From: GCA-2748575 sp965222725
GTDB lineage: Bacteria; Pseudomonadota; Gammaproteobacteria; Pseudomonadales; Ketobacteraceae
NCBI GenBank assembly: GCA_965222725.1
Contig: OZ244969.1
Location: 5,890,001 to 5,954,000, forward strand
DNA: 64,000 nt
Direction: 5' to 3'
Shown here: positions 35,773 through 44,293 of the stretch, piece after piece
How the letters are laid out: each line of letters opens with the position of its first letter
How positions within the stretch are numbered: position 1 is the stretch's first letter
Made by a program: the position numbers and the translations under genes
The notes under the pieces: generated by a model
The model's database searches: none
Told to the model about the DNA's origin: nothing
What the model saw: only the letters and a program-made list of their open reading frames with translations

Positions 35773-36114
35773 TTAACTAGTTCCCTTAGGCCCACCCTTT
35801 CCCGGACCAAAGGGCATACCCGGAAAGTTGGTAATATTGTTGCCACGGGCTTCGGTAATTTTCGCAACACCTTCTTTTTCCACTTCATCTATACGGATAA
35901 TGGCGTGCATGGGAATAAAGCTGCGCTTCACTCCGGTAAACTGCTGCTTGAGCCGCTCTTCGCTGGGGTCTACCACCACCTGGGAACGCTCACCGAACAC
36001 AAACTCTTCGATTTCGACAAAGCCGTAGATCTCACTTTGGTAGATCTGACGAGCGTATACTTCGTAAACCTCATTCTGATTAAAAAATGCAATTCTGAAA
36101 ATGGGCTCGCTCAT
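35773..36114 (-). CDS. DUF1820 family protein
   Basis: 113 aa from the ATG at 36114 (MSEPIFRIAFFNQNEVYEVYA); a frame five codons longer starts at 36129. The conserved pattern FxxxxxxYEVYAxxVxxSxxxGFVEIExFxFG is that of DUF1820, a small cytoplasmic protein widespread in gammaproteobacteria, with SFIPMHAIIRIDEVEKEG also typical. The Gly/Pro-rich C-terminus (NFPGMPFGPGKGGPKG) is disordered. Function is unknown. Confidence 0.88.
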   Translation of the reverse strand: MSEPIFRIAFFNQNEVYEVYARQIYQSEIYGFVEIEEFVFGERSQVVVDPSEERLKQQFTGVKRSFIPMHAIIRIDEVEKEGVAKITEARGNNITNFPGMPFGPGKGGPKGTS

Positions 36115-36787
36115 GCGGATAATATCCATACTCTACTGTCGACAAGCCGGATATTTTCCCATATTTGCCACGCCCTTGGCGAAGAAAAAATAAGCGGGAC
36201 AAAAGCGATCAAGTTTTAATCAAAAAGAAACACCAAGTTACCGTTAATTCTGTATTTTTTCCCTTCACGACTAGACATCCACGCAGCAAGGACTTAGATT
36301 ACGTCTGGGCAATCAGAGGGAGGCGAGAGATCGCCTTTTCCCGGAATATTGGGGATAACTGCGTCGTTTTCGAGGACGCAGACAGAGTTAGACAACCAGT
36401 ACACAAAATAGCAATTAAAGCAGTACAAGAAACTTTTGGCGGATTTCTTCCCGACTTGCTAGCTGATTTCAGCGCTCGCTATGGGGGAGTCAACAATATA
36501 GCTTACGACAACAACTACTAGGCTGCGCATTATAGTAGTGACCGTGTGAAAGTGATTGATATTGATCAAGGTTCCGGCAGTTTGCCAGTGCCTGATAGAT
36601 AGCTCCCGACACTGTTCGTCGCTCTACCCGATACTGTCCATCCGGCTTGTAGCAAATGCTGAGATGGCTTTTCTCCTATTCTTAGCTTTGCATTTTCAAG
36701 TCCCAAGCTTAAGGCCCGACAGCCCGGCGTCCGCGTTGTTGTTCCATTGTTTAGGCTTTATAACTATGAAAACCAGGGAGTAGATGA
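36115..36787. other. Long leader region upstream of the cytochrome oxidase operon
   Basis: 673 bp without a gene I can support. It contains a GGCGA-GAGA-TCGCC stem with a GNRA-type tetraloop (36322-36335), a CTGCGTC/GACGCAG hairpin (36359-36381) and a perfect FNR/Anr box (36556-36569). An open frame at 36165-36521 has weak coding character and is not called. The oxidase promoter is probably between 36556 and 36610. Confidence 0.6.
36556..36569. promoter_or_regulatory. Perfect FNR/Anr box upstream of coxB
   Basis: TTGAT-ATTG-ATCAA matches the FNR/Anr consensus (TTGAT-N4-ATCAA) exactly. A TGATAG hexamer at 36593-36598 could be the -10 element; it would put the box centre near -42, the class II activator position. 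The coxB start lies 218 bp downstream. Confidence 0.65.
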
Positions 36788-38011
36788 ATGCAGTCATTAC
36801 GTAAACCCTGTTCAATAGCTGCTCTGACAGTACTCGCCGTTGCCAGTGGCAACGCACTGGCAGACTGGCAATTGGACATGACCCCGGGGGTCACCGAAGT
36901 CAGCCAGCAGATATTCGATATGCATCGAATCATGCTGTGGTGGTGTGTCGCGATCGGTGTCGTGGTCTTTGGTGCGATGTTTTATTCCATGATCAAACAT
37001 CGCAAATCCAAAGGGCACAAGGCATCACAATTCCATGAAAGTACCGCCGTGGAGATCGCCTGGACCGTCGTTCCTTTTCTTATTCTTATCGCCATGGCCG
37101 TTCCCGCCACCAAAGCACTGATCGCCATGACCGACACCAGTGACTCCGCCCTGACCATCAAAGTTACCGGCTCGCAGTGGAAATGGCACTATGAGTACCT
37201 GGAGTACGAGGGAAGCACGGATATCAACCTCGATTTCCTGAGCGTACTCTCTACTCCCAGGGAACAGATTGAACGGCCTATCCGCAGTGCCGGCCTCTTC
37301 CCCAAAGGGATTGCGGCCGACAGATACAGTGCCAGTGGCGAATATCCCGAGTTCGGCGAAAACTACAATATTGAAGTTGATAACCCGCTCGTTATCCCTA
37401 CCGGTAAAAAAGTCCGTTTCCTGATTACGTCCGACGACGTTATCCACGCCTGGTGGGTTCCTGACTTTGCGATTAAAAAGGATGCTGTCCCCGGTTTTAT
37501 CAACGAACTCTGGGCCAACGTACCGGCAGATCAGACCGGTATTTACCGCGGCCAGTGTGCTGAGCTGTGCGGTAAGGATCACGCCTTCATGCCTATCGTA
37601 GTGGATGCCCGCTCACCGGAAGACTTCGAAAAATGGCTGGCCAGCGCTCAGAAAGCTCAGGCCAAAGCCGAGAAAGAAGCCGCCAGCAGCGTGAACAAGA
37701 CCTTTACCAAGGAAGAGCTGATGGCCAAAGGTGAAAGCGATTACATTGCTCGCTGTGCCGCCTGCCACCAGGCTTCCGGCCAGGGTTTGCCACCCACCTT
37801 CCCTGCGCTGGCAGGCAGTGCTATTGCACAAGGTGATGCTCAGGCGCATATCGATATCGTGAATAACGGTAAAAACGCCATGCCTGGCTTTAAAGGCGTA
37901 CTGGATCCGGCCACCATTGCTGCGATTATCACCTATGAGCGTAACGCCTGGGGTAACGTGCCTTCCGATGGTGTCGATGTTGTTCAACCTCGTGACGTAG
38001 TCAGCGAATAA
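36788..38011 (+). CDS. coxB: Cytochrome c oxidase subunit II with fused cytochrome c domain
   Basis: 407 aa, longer than a plain subunit II (about 250-280 aa). It has a signal peptide, two membrane helices (about residues 40-62 and 82-105), and a cupredoxin domain with the CuA site GQCAELCGKDHAFM and upstream H in VIHAWWVPDF. A C-terminal class I cytochrome c has the heme-binding CAACHQ and a distal Met in KNAMPGF. This makes the oxidase caa3-like. The subunit accepts electrons from soluble or membrane cytochrome c and passes them to heme a. First gene of the coxBA-ctaG-coxC operon. Confidence 0.96.
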   Translation: MQSLRKPCSIAALTVLAVASGNALADWQLDMTPGVTEVSQQIFDMHRIMLWWCVAIGVVVFGAMFYSMIKHRKSKGHKASQFHESTAVEIAWTVVPFLILIAMAVPATKALIAMTDTSDSALTIKVTGSQWKWHYEYLEYEGSTDINLDFLSVLSTPREQIERPIRSAGLFPKGIAADRYSASGEYPEFGENYNIEVDNPLVIPTGKKVRFLITSDDVIHAWWVPDFAIKKDAVPGFINELWANVPADQTGIYRGQCAELCGKDHAFMPIVVDARSPEDFEKWLASAQKAQAKAEKEAASSVNKTFTKEELMAKGESDYIARCAACHQASGQGLPPTFPALAGSAIAQGDAQAHIDIVNNGKNAMPGFKGVLDPATIAAIITYERNAWGNVPSDGVDVVQPRDVVSE

Positions 38012-38024
38012 GGAGGGTTAAAGC

Positions 38025-39596
38025 ATGGGACACGGACCAACTAAACCGTTTTACAAAAGAATGTTCACCACCACCAACCACAAGGATATTGGCGCTCTTT
38101 ACCTGATATTCTCTTTAACGATGTTTCTGATTGGTGGCTTCTTCGCTATGGTCATTCGTGCAGAGCTGTTCTATCCGGGCCTGCAACTGGTTGACCCCAA
38201 TTTCTTTAACCAGATGACCACCCTCCATGGATTGATCATGGTGTTCGGGGCGGTTATGCCGGCGTTTGTGGGCCTTGCCAACTATATGGTACCCATGATG
38301 CTGGGCGCTCCGGATATGGCGTTACCGCGTCTGAATAACTGGAGTTTCTGGATTCTGCCGTTTGCCTTCGGCATTCTGATTTTTGCAGCCATCAAGTCTT
38401 TCCTGGGTATGGGTGATGCACCCAACTTCGGCTGGACCTTCTATGCGCCGCTCTCCACCAAGTTCGGGCCTGAGTCTACCGACTTCTTCATTTTCTCCGT
38501 TCATATGATGGGTGTGTCTTCCATCATGGGTGCGGTGAACGTGATTGTGACCATTTTCAACATGCGTGCTCCCGGCATGACCCTGATGAAAATGCCGCTG
38601 TTCGTATGGACCTGGCTGATCACTGCCTTCCTGCTGATTGCCGTTATGCCGGTATTGGCAGGCGTGGTCACCATGATGCTGACGGACCGTCACTTCGGTA
38701 CCTCTTTCTTTGATGCGGCCGGTGGCGGCGACCCGGTTCTCTTCCAGCACGTGTTCTGGTTCTTCGGGCACCCGGAAGTGTACATCATGATCCTGCCTTC
38801 CTTCGGTATCGTGTCTGCGATCATTCCCACCTTTGCCCGCAAGCCTTTGTTTGGTTATGCCTCCATGGTGTATGCAACGGCCTCCATCGCGTTCCTGTCC
38901 TTCGTGGTATGGGCGCACCACATGTTTACAGTGGGCCTGCCGTTAGCGGGCAACCTGTTCTACATGTACATGACCATGCTGATCGCGGTGCCCACGGGCG
39001 TGAAGGTGTTCAACTGGGTGGCCACCATGTGGCGCGGGGCCATGACCTTTGAAACACCCATGTTATTTGCCATCGCCTTCGTGATTCTGTTTACCATCGG
39101 CGGTTTCTCCGGCCTGATGCTGGCGATTGCACCGGTGGATCAGCAATATCACGATACCTACTTTGTGGTGGCCCACTTCCATTATGTACTGGTGAGCGGC
39201 GCCATATTCTCCATTATGGCGGCGGTTTACTACTGGCTGCCCAAATGGGTGGGCCGTATGTATAACGAGAAGATCGCCAAACTGCATTTCTGGTCTTCGC
39301 TGATATCCGTGAACCTGTTGTTCTTCCCCATGCATTTCATAGGCTTGGCCGGCATGCCACGCAGGTACTCCGACTATGCTGTGCAATTCACTGACTGGAA
39401 CCAGGTCGCCAGTATCGGCGGGTTCTGGTTTGGCCTGAGCCAGCTGATTTTCGTATGGGTGATCTGGGACTGCTGCGTTCGCAAGAAAGGCGAAAAAGCC
39501 AGCGATCAGGTTTGGGAAGGCGCGGAAGGCCTGGAGTGGACACTGCCCTCTCCGGCACCTTACCACTCATTCACCACACCGCCTGTCGTTAAATAA
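38025..39596 (+). CDS. coxA: Cytochrome c oxidase subunit I
   Basis: 523 aa with twelve membrane helices. It carries the heme a/a3 and CuB ligands: HGLIMVFG (His of heme a), WFFGHPEVYIMILPSFG (CuB His plus cross-linked Tyr), WAHHMFTVG (two CuB His) and HFHYVLVSGA (heme a and a3 His). The E in GHPEVY indicates an A-type proton channel. It reduces oxygen to water with proton pumping. 13 bp after coxB with a GGAGG ribosome site. Confidence 0.98.
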   Translation: MGHGPTKPFYKRMFTTTNHKDIGALYLIFSLTMFLIGGFFAMVIRAELFYPGLQLVDPNFFNQMTTLHGLIMVFGAVMPAFVGLANYMVPMMLGAPDMALPRLNNWSFWILPFAFGILIFAAIKSFLGMGDAPNFGWTFYAPLSTKFGPESTDFFIFSVHMMGVSSIMGAVNVIVTIFNMRAPGMTLMKMPLFVWTWLITAFLLIAVMPVLAGVVTMMLTDRHFGTSFFDAAGGGDPVLFQHVFWFFGHPEVYIMILPSFGIVSAIIPTFARKPLFGYASMVYATASIAFLSFVVWAHHMFTVGLPLAGNLFYMYMTMLIAVPTGVKVFNWVATMWRGAMTFETPMLFAIAFVILFTIGGFSGLMLAIAPVDQQYHDTYFVVAHFHYVLVSGAIFSIMAAVYYWLPKWVGRMYNEKIAKLHFWSSLISVNLLFFPMHFIGLAGMPRRYSDYAVQFTDWNQVASIGGFWFGLSQLIFVWVIWDCCVRKKGEKASDQVWEGAEGLEWTLPSPAPYHSFTTPPVVK

Positions 39597-39661
39597 GAGA
39601 AATACCGTCAAGAGAGGGTTCGCCCTCTCTTCAGTCACTGTTTTGAAGTGAGAAGTGGGAC

Positions 39662-40234
39662 ATGACACCAGAAGAGCAACAACTGGCAAACAAGAAACTG
39701 CTGAAAAAGCTGTCTTTCATTATTGTCGGCATGTTTATCTTTGCGGTGGGCATTCTTCCCCCCATGTATGACGTGATCTGTGATATTACCGGCCTCAACG
39801 GAAAAACTTCCAACGTGGCCGCCAGCACAGAGGACGCCGTCATGGACGAAGAACGCACCATCAATGTCATGTTTATCGCGGACACCGATCCCGGCATGCC
39901 CTGGGAGTTTGCTCCAGAGCAACGCTCCATCAAGGTTCATCCGGGCGAAATAAAAAAGGTCGATTTCCGCGTTAAAAACCGCACGGGTGACTGGCTGGTA
40001 GGCCAGGCGATCCCATCGGTTTCCCCTTCTCAGGCAACTCCGTACTTTAAAAAAACGGAATGCTTCTGCTTTAATGAACAGGAACTGGACGGCAACGCTG
40101 AAAAAGACATGCCACTGATTTTTTATGTTGATCCGGAGTTACCGAAAAGCGTAACCACCATCACCCTGTCCTACCAGTTATTCAACATTACGGACAGAGT
40201 GGAAGATCGCAAAAACACCGTGGCACAAAATTAA
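39662..40234 (+). CDS. ctaG: Cytochrome c oxidase assembly protein CtaG/Cox11
   Basis: 190 aa, anchored by one N-terminal helix (FIIVGMFIFAVGILPPMYDVIC) with a periplasmic immunoglobulin-like copper domain. The copper-binding CFCFNEQEL is present, and the conserved PSQATPYFKKTECFCF segment surrounds it. Cox11 delivers copper to the CuB site of subunit I. It lies between coxA and coxC, as in pseudomonads. Confidence 0.95.
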   Translation: MTPEEQQLANKKLLKKLSFIIVGMFIFAVGILPPMYDVICDITGLNGKTSNVAASTEDAVMDEERTINVMFIADTDPGMPWEFAPEQRSIKVHPGEIKKVDFRVKNRTGDWLVGQAIPSVSPSQATPYFKKTECFCFNEQELDGNAEKDMPLIFYVDPELPKSVTTITLSYQLFNITDRVEDRKNTVAQN

Positions 40235-40258
40235 TAATCATATTGAGGGACTACTCAC

Positions 40259-41152
40259 ATGGCTGAGAAACCAACCCAATATTATGTACCGGAAGCCAGC
40301 CCATGGCCGTTTATTACAGCGGCAGTACTCTGCCTGACGGCAGTGGGCGCAGCGACCTTTGTTCAGGAAAACTCTGGCGCCAGCATCGTCAACAATGAAG
40401 GCTCCGAAGGCTCCATTCTTCTGCCACTGGGCATTCTTGGCATCATCGCCATGATGTTTATGTGGTTCAAAGACACCATTAAAGAAAGCCTGGGTAACCA
40501 GAACAGCGCTCAGCTGGACATTTCTTACCGGATGGGAATGATGTGGTTCATTTTCTCCGAGGTCATGTTCTTCGCGGCCTTTTTTGGCGCTCTCTTTTAT
40601 GTGCGGATTCTGGCAGTGCCATGGCTGGCCGGTGCCGGCGAAGAAGCCATGACGCACGAGCTGTTGTGGCCGAACTTCCAGGCCATGTGGCCTCTGGTGG
40701 AAACACCTGGCGGTAGCACCACTCAGGCCATGGGCCCCTGGGGTCTGCCTTTCTACAATACCGTATTACTGGTCACCAGTAGTTTCACCCTTACCGCGGC
40801 TCACCATGCTCTGATCAAGAACGAGCGCGGCAAGCTGATCATCAACCTGATCATCACCCTGGCACTGGGCTTTACCTTCTTGGGCCTGCAGGCGTACGAA
40901 TATATTCACGCCTACAACGATCTGGGTCTGACGCTGGATGCGGGCATCTACGGCTCCACCTTCTTTATGCTGACCGGGTTCCACGGTATGCACGTCACCA
41001 TCGGCGCCATCATGCTCACCATCATGCTGTTGCGCGCTCTTAAAGGCCACCTGACACCGGAAAACCACTTCGCGTTTGAAGCGGCCGCCTGGTACTGGCA
41101 CTTTGTGGACGTGGTCTGGCTGTTCCTGTTCGTTGTTGTTTACTGGATGTAA
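40259..41152 (+). CDS. coxC: Cytochrome c oxidase subunit III
   Basis: 297 aa with seven membrane helices. Family marks are the MGMMWFIFSEVMFFAAFFGA helix with the conserved Glu, LTGFHGMHVTIGAIM and the C-terminal AAWYWHFVDVVWLFLF. Subunit III stabilises the proton-uptake path. 24 bp after ctaG, followed by a terminator. Confidence 0.97.
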   Translation: MAEKPTQYYVPEASPWPFITAAVLCLTAVGAATFVQENSGASIVNNEGSEGSILLPLGILGIIAMMFMWFKDTIKESLGNQNSAQLDISYRMGMMWFIFSEVMFFAAFFGALFYVRILAVPWLAGAGEEAMTHELLWPNFQAMWPLVETPGGSTTQAMGPWGLPFYNTVLLVTSSFTLTAAHHALIKNERGKLIINLIITLALGFTFLGLQAYEYIHAYNDLGLTLDAGIYGSTFFMLTGFHGMHVTIGAIMLTIMLLRALKGHLTPENHFAFEAAAWYWHFVDVVWLFLFVVVYWM

Positions 41153-41161
41153 TCCGGAAAT

Positions 41162-41193
41162 GGAAAAGGGGTGACACTGGTCACCCCTTTTCC
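41162..41193 (+). terminator. Terminator after coxC
   Basis: GGAAAAGGGGTGAC and GTCACCCCTTTTCC make a perfect 14-bp stem with a 4-base loop. The following T-run is short (TGTTT). Confidence 0.85.
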
Positions 41194-41382
41194 TGTTTAA
41201 ATACACCCGAAAAACCCATAGCCGAGCAATTCATTTAAGCCACCGGCAAAGCTATCAAGAATACTTCGTCAAATCAGGTTTAGCTTTACATAGCAACAGA
41301 TAACGACCTGCCTTGCCAAAGTGTTCTGAACATCTGACATGTTGTTGGTTACTGGTAACCAGGCTACAAGAGTCTGTTCAAA

Positions 41383-41721
41383 CTAATTAGTTGTATCACC
41401 GGGTTGAGCGCCCTGCCCTGCAGGCTTTTCAGCCGCAGGCGCATCTGCAGAAGCATCCGCGGATGTGGAACTGGCAGGCGCCGAAATCATCGGCTGGGAC
41501 ACGGGTTGCCCTTTAACGTCATGAGGCTGAGTCCAGCCGGATAATTTGGCAAACCCGAGAAAAAGCAGCAGGAGCATGGAGAAGCCCACCCGGTAACCCA
41601 GCATTTTAACGGTTTTTCCGGAGCTGCTTTGGTTACGCACCAGACTGGCCAAGGCACCGAACAGACTGAATACGATCAACAGCAGAATTACGATCGTAAT
41701 AATATTAAACCACATAAACAC
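41383..41721 (-). CDS. DUF2909 twin-transmembrane protein
   Basis: 112 aa with two membrane helices (about residues 4-25 and 45-63) joined by a basic loop (RNQSSSGKTVKMLGYRVGF), as in the small DUF2909 proteins found in Pseudomonas oxidase clusters. The Ala/Pro/Ser-rich tail of about 45 residues is an extension. It is encoded opposite to, and divergent from, the SURF1 gene inside the oxidase cluster, which suggests a role in oxidase assembly. The role is inferred from position only. Confidence 0.85.
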   Translation of the reverse strand: MFMWFNIITIVILLLIVFSLFGALASLVRNQSSSGKTVKMLGYRVGFSMLLLLFLGFAKLSGWTQPHDVKGQPVSQPMISAPASSTSADASADAPAAEKPAGQGAQPGDTTN

Positions 41722-41772
41722 GGCCTTGTTAGTTAAGCATGAAGGGCCCAGTATAAATCACCTGGTTGAGTA

Positions 41773-42555
41773 ATGAGTAGTAGCCAGACTTTTTTCAGAA
41801 AACGTCTAGTGACAATACAGCTTGGCGGCTTCAGGTTTTCACCCGGCTGGGTGGTTACCCTGATCACGGCGCTGATGCTGGCATTGCTGGTGAATCTCGG
41901 CGTGTGGCAAAAACGCCGCGGCGACTACAAAACCCGGATGATCGAACGCTATGAAGAGCGTACCCGTGGCGAAGAGCTGGCCTTTGCCGAGTTACTGGCA
42001 CTGGGAAAAGACAGCATGGACTTTCCGGTGGAGCTGACGGGCACCTATGACCACCAGCATATTTTTTTGCTGGATAACCGGACTCACCGGGGCATACCCG
42101 GTTTTCATGTATTAACACCACTGGACATTGGCAGCCATTACATACTGGTTAACCGCGGCTGGGTTCCCCAAGGCAAAACCCGTCAGGCCATGCCGGAATT
42201 TTCCATGCCGGACGGAGAACAAACCGTTGAGGGCGTTACCCATGTGCCCAACCCGGACTATTTTGTGCTGCAAGAAGACAGTTATCTGAACATTCGCTGG
42301 CCTTTTATCATCCAGAAAATTGACCTGGAGAAAACCGGCCCGCTTTTCGACAAACCATTGGCACCTTTTACCCTGCGTTTGAACCCGGATGAGAAATCCG
42401 GTTTTGTGCGGGAGTGGCGCAGCAATCCGATGACACCGGAAAAGCACTATGGCTACAGCTTCCAGTGGTTCAGTCTGGCATTGGCTTTGCTGGTTATTTA
42501 CGTTACGGTTAACACCCGCAAAATACCGCCCAAAAATCATAAAAACAGCCAGTAA
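41773..42555 (+). CDS. SURF1 family cytochrome oxidase assembly protein
   Basis: 260 aa with one N-terminal helix (about residues 18-42) and one near the C-terminus (FSLALALLVIYVTV). The periplasmic SURF1 domain has LGVWQKRRGDYKTRM, VELTGTYDHQHIFLLDNRTHRGIPGFHVLTP, HYILVNRGWVP and the C-terminal NPMTPEKHYGYSFQWFSLA, all conserved SURF1 blocks. It helps insert heme a into subunit I. First gene of the second half of the cluster. Confidence 0.95.
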   Translation: MSSSQTFFRKRLVTIQLGGFRFSPGWVVTLITALMLALLVNLGVWQKRRGDYKTRMIERYEERTRGEELAFAELLALGKDSMDFPVELTGTYDHQHIFLLDNRTHRGIPGFHVLTPLDIGSHYILVNRGWVPQGKTRQAMPEFSMPDGEQTVEGVTHVPNPDYFVLQEDSYLNIRWPFIIQKIDLEKTGPLFDKPLAPFTLRLNPDEKSGFVREWRSNPMTPEKHYGYSFQWFSLALALLVIYVTVNTRKIPPKNHKNSQ

Positions 42556-42581
42556 ATGCAGTAAATAAAGGCTTAAGACCC

Positions 42582-43232
42582 ATGAGTAGTGAAACCCTGA
42601 ATCCCGACGTTGTACGTAAAAACCGGATGACCCTGATACTGACAGTGCTCGCGTTTGCGCTGCCCGCATTGCTGGCTTACCTGGCCCATGCCACCGGCTT
42701 CTGGCAAAGCCGCGGTACCATCAACCAGGGCGTACTCATTACTCCACCCATCGATTTTGACAGCCTGACCATTACCACCGGGAATGGCACTGAACCCACA
42801 GTGTTCAACCGGGAAAAGCAATGGTGGATTGCCTATCTGGTACCGGCAACCTGCGACGCCGCCTGCCGTAACAGTTTGCTGGAAATGCGCCAGACACAAA
42901 CCGCCACAGGCCCTTATCAAAAACGGGTTTCAACCCTGCTGATTGAGCACGAGAATTCAGACCCGACCGCGGCAAAATGGGCCGCCGAAAACGCCCCGGA
43001 GATGCAGACAGCCCGTGTGGCGCAGTCCCAATGGCAGGAAAAAGTCAGTTCTGCCAGCCTGCATGAAAACCCTGAAGATATCAGCAATGCCGGCCAGCTC
43101 TACCTGATCGACCCCATGGGCGCCCTCTTCATGACTTATCCGGGGCAAAGCGACGCCCAGGCCGCCATCAAGCAGGGTAAAGGCATGCTCAAGGATCTGC
43201 AGCGCGTATTAAAACTTTCAAAGATTGGCTAG
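42582..43232 (+). CDS. SCO-like membrane-anchored thioredoxin-fold protein
   Basis: 216 aa with an N-terminal anchor (about residues 17-38) and a periplasmic domain. A CxxxC motif (ATCDAAC) is in the SCO copper position, and YLIDPMGALFMTYP matches the C-terminal YLxDPxG block of SCO/thioredoxin-fold proteins. The histidine that completes the copper site in true SCO1 (usually DHS just before that block) is absent here. The family usually sits between SURF1 and ctaA in Pseudomonas-like clusters. A thiol-reductant role for CuA assembly is plausible. Confidence 0.85.
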   Translation: MSSETLNPDVVRKNRMTLILTVLAFALPALLAYLAHATGFWQSRGTINQGVLITPPIDFDSLTITTGNGTEPTVFNREKQWWIAYLVPATCDAACRNSLLEMRQTQTATGPYQKRVSTLLIEHENSDPTAAKWAAENAPEMQTARVAQSQWQEKVSSASLHENPEDISNAGQLYLIDPMGALFMTYPGQSDAQAAIKQGKGMLKDLQRVLKLSKIG

Positions 43233-43252
43233 TTGTGTGAGGTAATCCATTA

Positions 43253-44293
43253 GTGAACAGTGCAGTCTGGATTAGACGTCTGGTGATTTTTTCAGTTTTC
43301 CTGGCCTGCTGTGTCGTGGCACTGGGTGCCTATACGCGGCTAAAGGATGCAGGCCTGGGCTGCCCCGACTGGCCGGGCTGCTACGGCCACGTCACAGTGC
43401 CAAAATCTGAAACAGCCATCGCTGCTGCAAACGAGGCCTACCCTCACCGCCCGGTGGAACACCATAAAGCCTGGCCGGAAATGATTCATCGCTATTTTGC
43501 CTCAACCCTGGGCCTGGTGATTCTGATCATTACGGTGCTTTCCTTCAAGTTGCGCTCTGCTGTGCCGGAAACCAATACCCGGTTACCAGCGGCCCTGCTG
43601 GCGCTGGTGATTTTCCAGGGGATTCTTGGCATGTGGACGGTTACCCTGGGCCTGTTTCCCACCGTCGTCATGGGGCACTTGCTGGGGGGCTTTACCACTC
43701 TGTCCCTGCTGTTTTTACTGGCACTAATAGTGTCCGGAAAAATTAATCCGCCACCGCTGAAAAACGCCCGAACCCTCTACAGCTTCACACTGGGGGGCAT
43801 TCTGATACTGGCCCTGCAGATTGCCCTGGGGGGCTGGACCGCCGCCAACTACGCCGCGGCCGTATGCGCAGAGCTGCCGGTGTGTCAGAGCGGCTGGCAA
43901 GAACAAATGAATCTGTCCGAAGCCTTTAAATTCTGGGGCCACGGCCTGGAACACAAGGGCCTGCAGGACTACGAATATGGCCACCACCTGAGTGGCGCGG
44001 CCAAAATCACCATCCACGTCACTCACCGGATCGGCGCCATTGTCACCACGCTGTATTTGGGGTTATTACTGGGCTGGATTCTGTTCAGCAACAAACCCGG
44101 CTGGATCAAGCGAATTGCCGGGGTGGCTACGGCCATATTGACCTTGCAAATCCTGCTCGGAGTAAGCAATATCCTGTACGGCGTTCCATTGGCAGTTGCT
44201 GTGGCGCATAACGGGGTGGCAGCCCTGTTGATGCTGAGCCTGATCTGGATGGGTTACAGCCTGCACAAAGCCAGGGGGGAACAACATGGCTAG
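43253..44293 (+). CDS. ctaA: Heme A synthase CtaA (COX15 family)
   Basis: 346 aa starting at GTG (43253). It has eight predicted membrane helices in two halves. Conserved blocks include GAYTRLKDAGLGCPDWPGCYG, the EMIHRYFAS histidine, GHLLGGFTTL, GGWTAANYAA and HVTHRIGAIV. It oxidises the C8 methyl of heme O to the formyl group of heme A. It overlaps ctaB by 8 bp, fitting sequential use of the heme O made by CtaB. Confidence 0.95.
   Translation: MNSAVWIRRLVIFSVFLACCVVALGAYTRLKDAGLGCPDWPGCYGHVTVPKSETAIAAANEAYPHRPVEHHKAWPEMIHRYFASTLGLVILIITVLSFKLRSAVPETNTRLPAALLALVIFQGILGMWTVTLGLFPTVVMGHLLGGFTTLSLLFLLALIVSGKINPPPLKNARTLYSFTLGGILILALQIALGGWTAANYAAAVCAELPVCQSGWQEQMNLSEAFKFWGHGLEHKGLQDYEYGHHLSGAAKITIHVTHRIGAIVTTLYLGLLLGWILFSNKPGWIKRIAGVATAILTLQILLGVSNILYGVPLAVAVAHNGVAALLMLSLIWMGYSLHKARGEQHG

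Noticed and set aside
36165..36521. 118-codon open frame upstream of coxB
   Set aside because: No ribosome-binding site, no recognised motif, and codon use (many ATA, AGA, TTA) unlike the surrounding genes. It lies in a region with hairpins and an FNR box, so it reads better as leader DNA. Low but not zero chance of being a real small gene.
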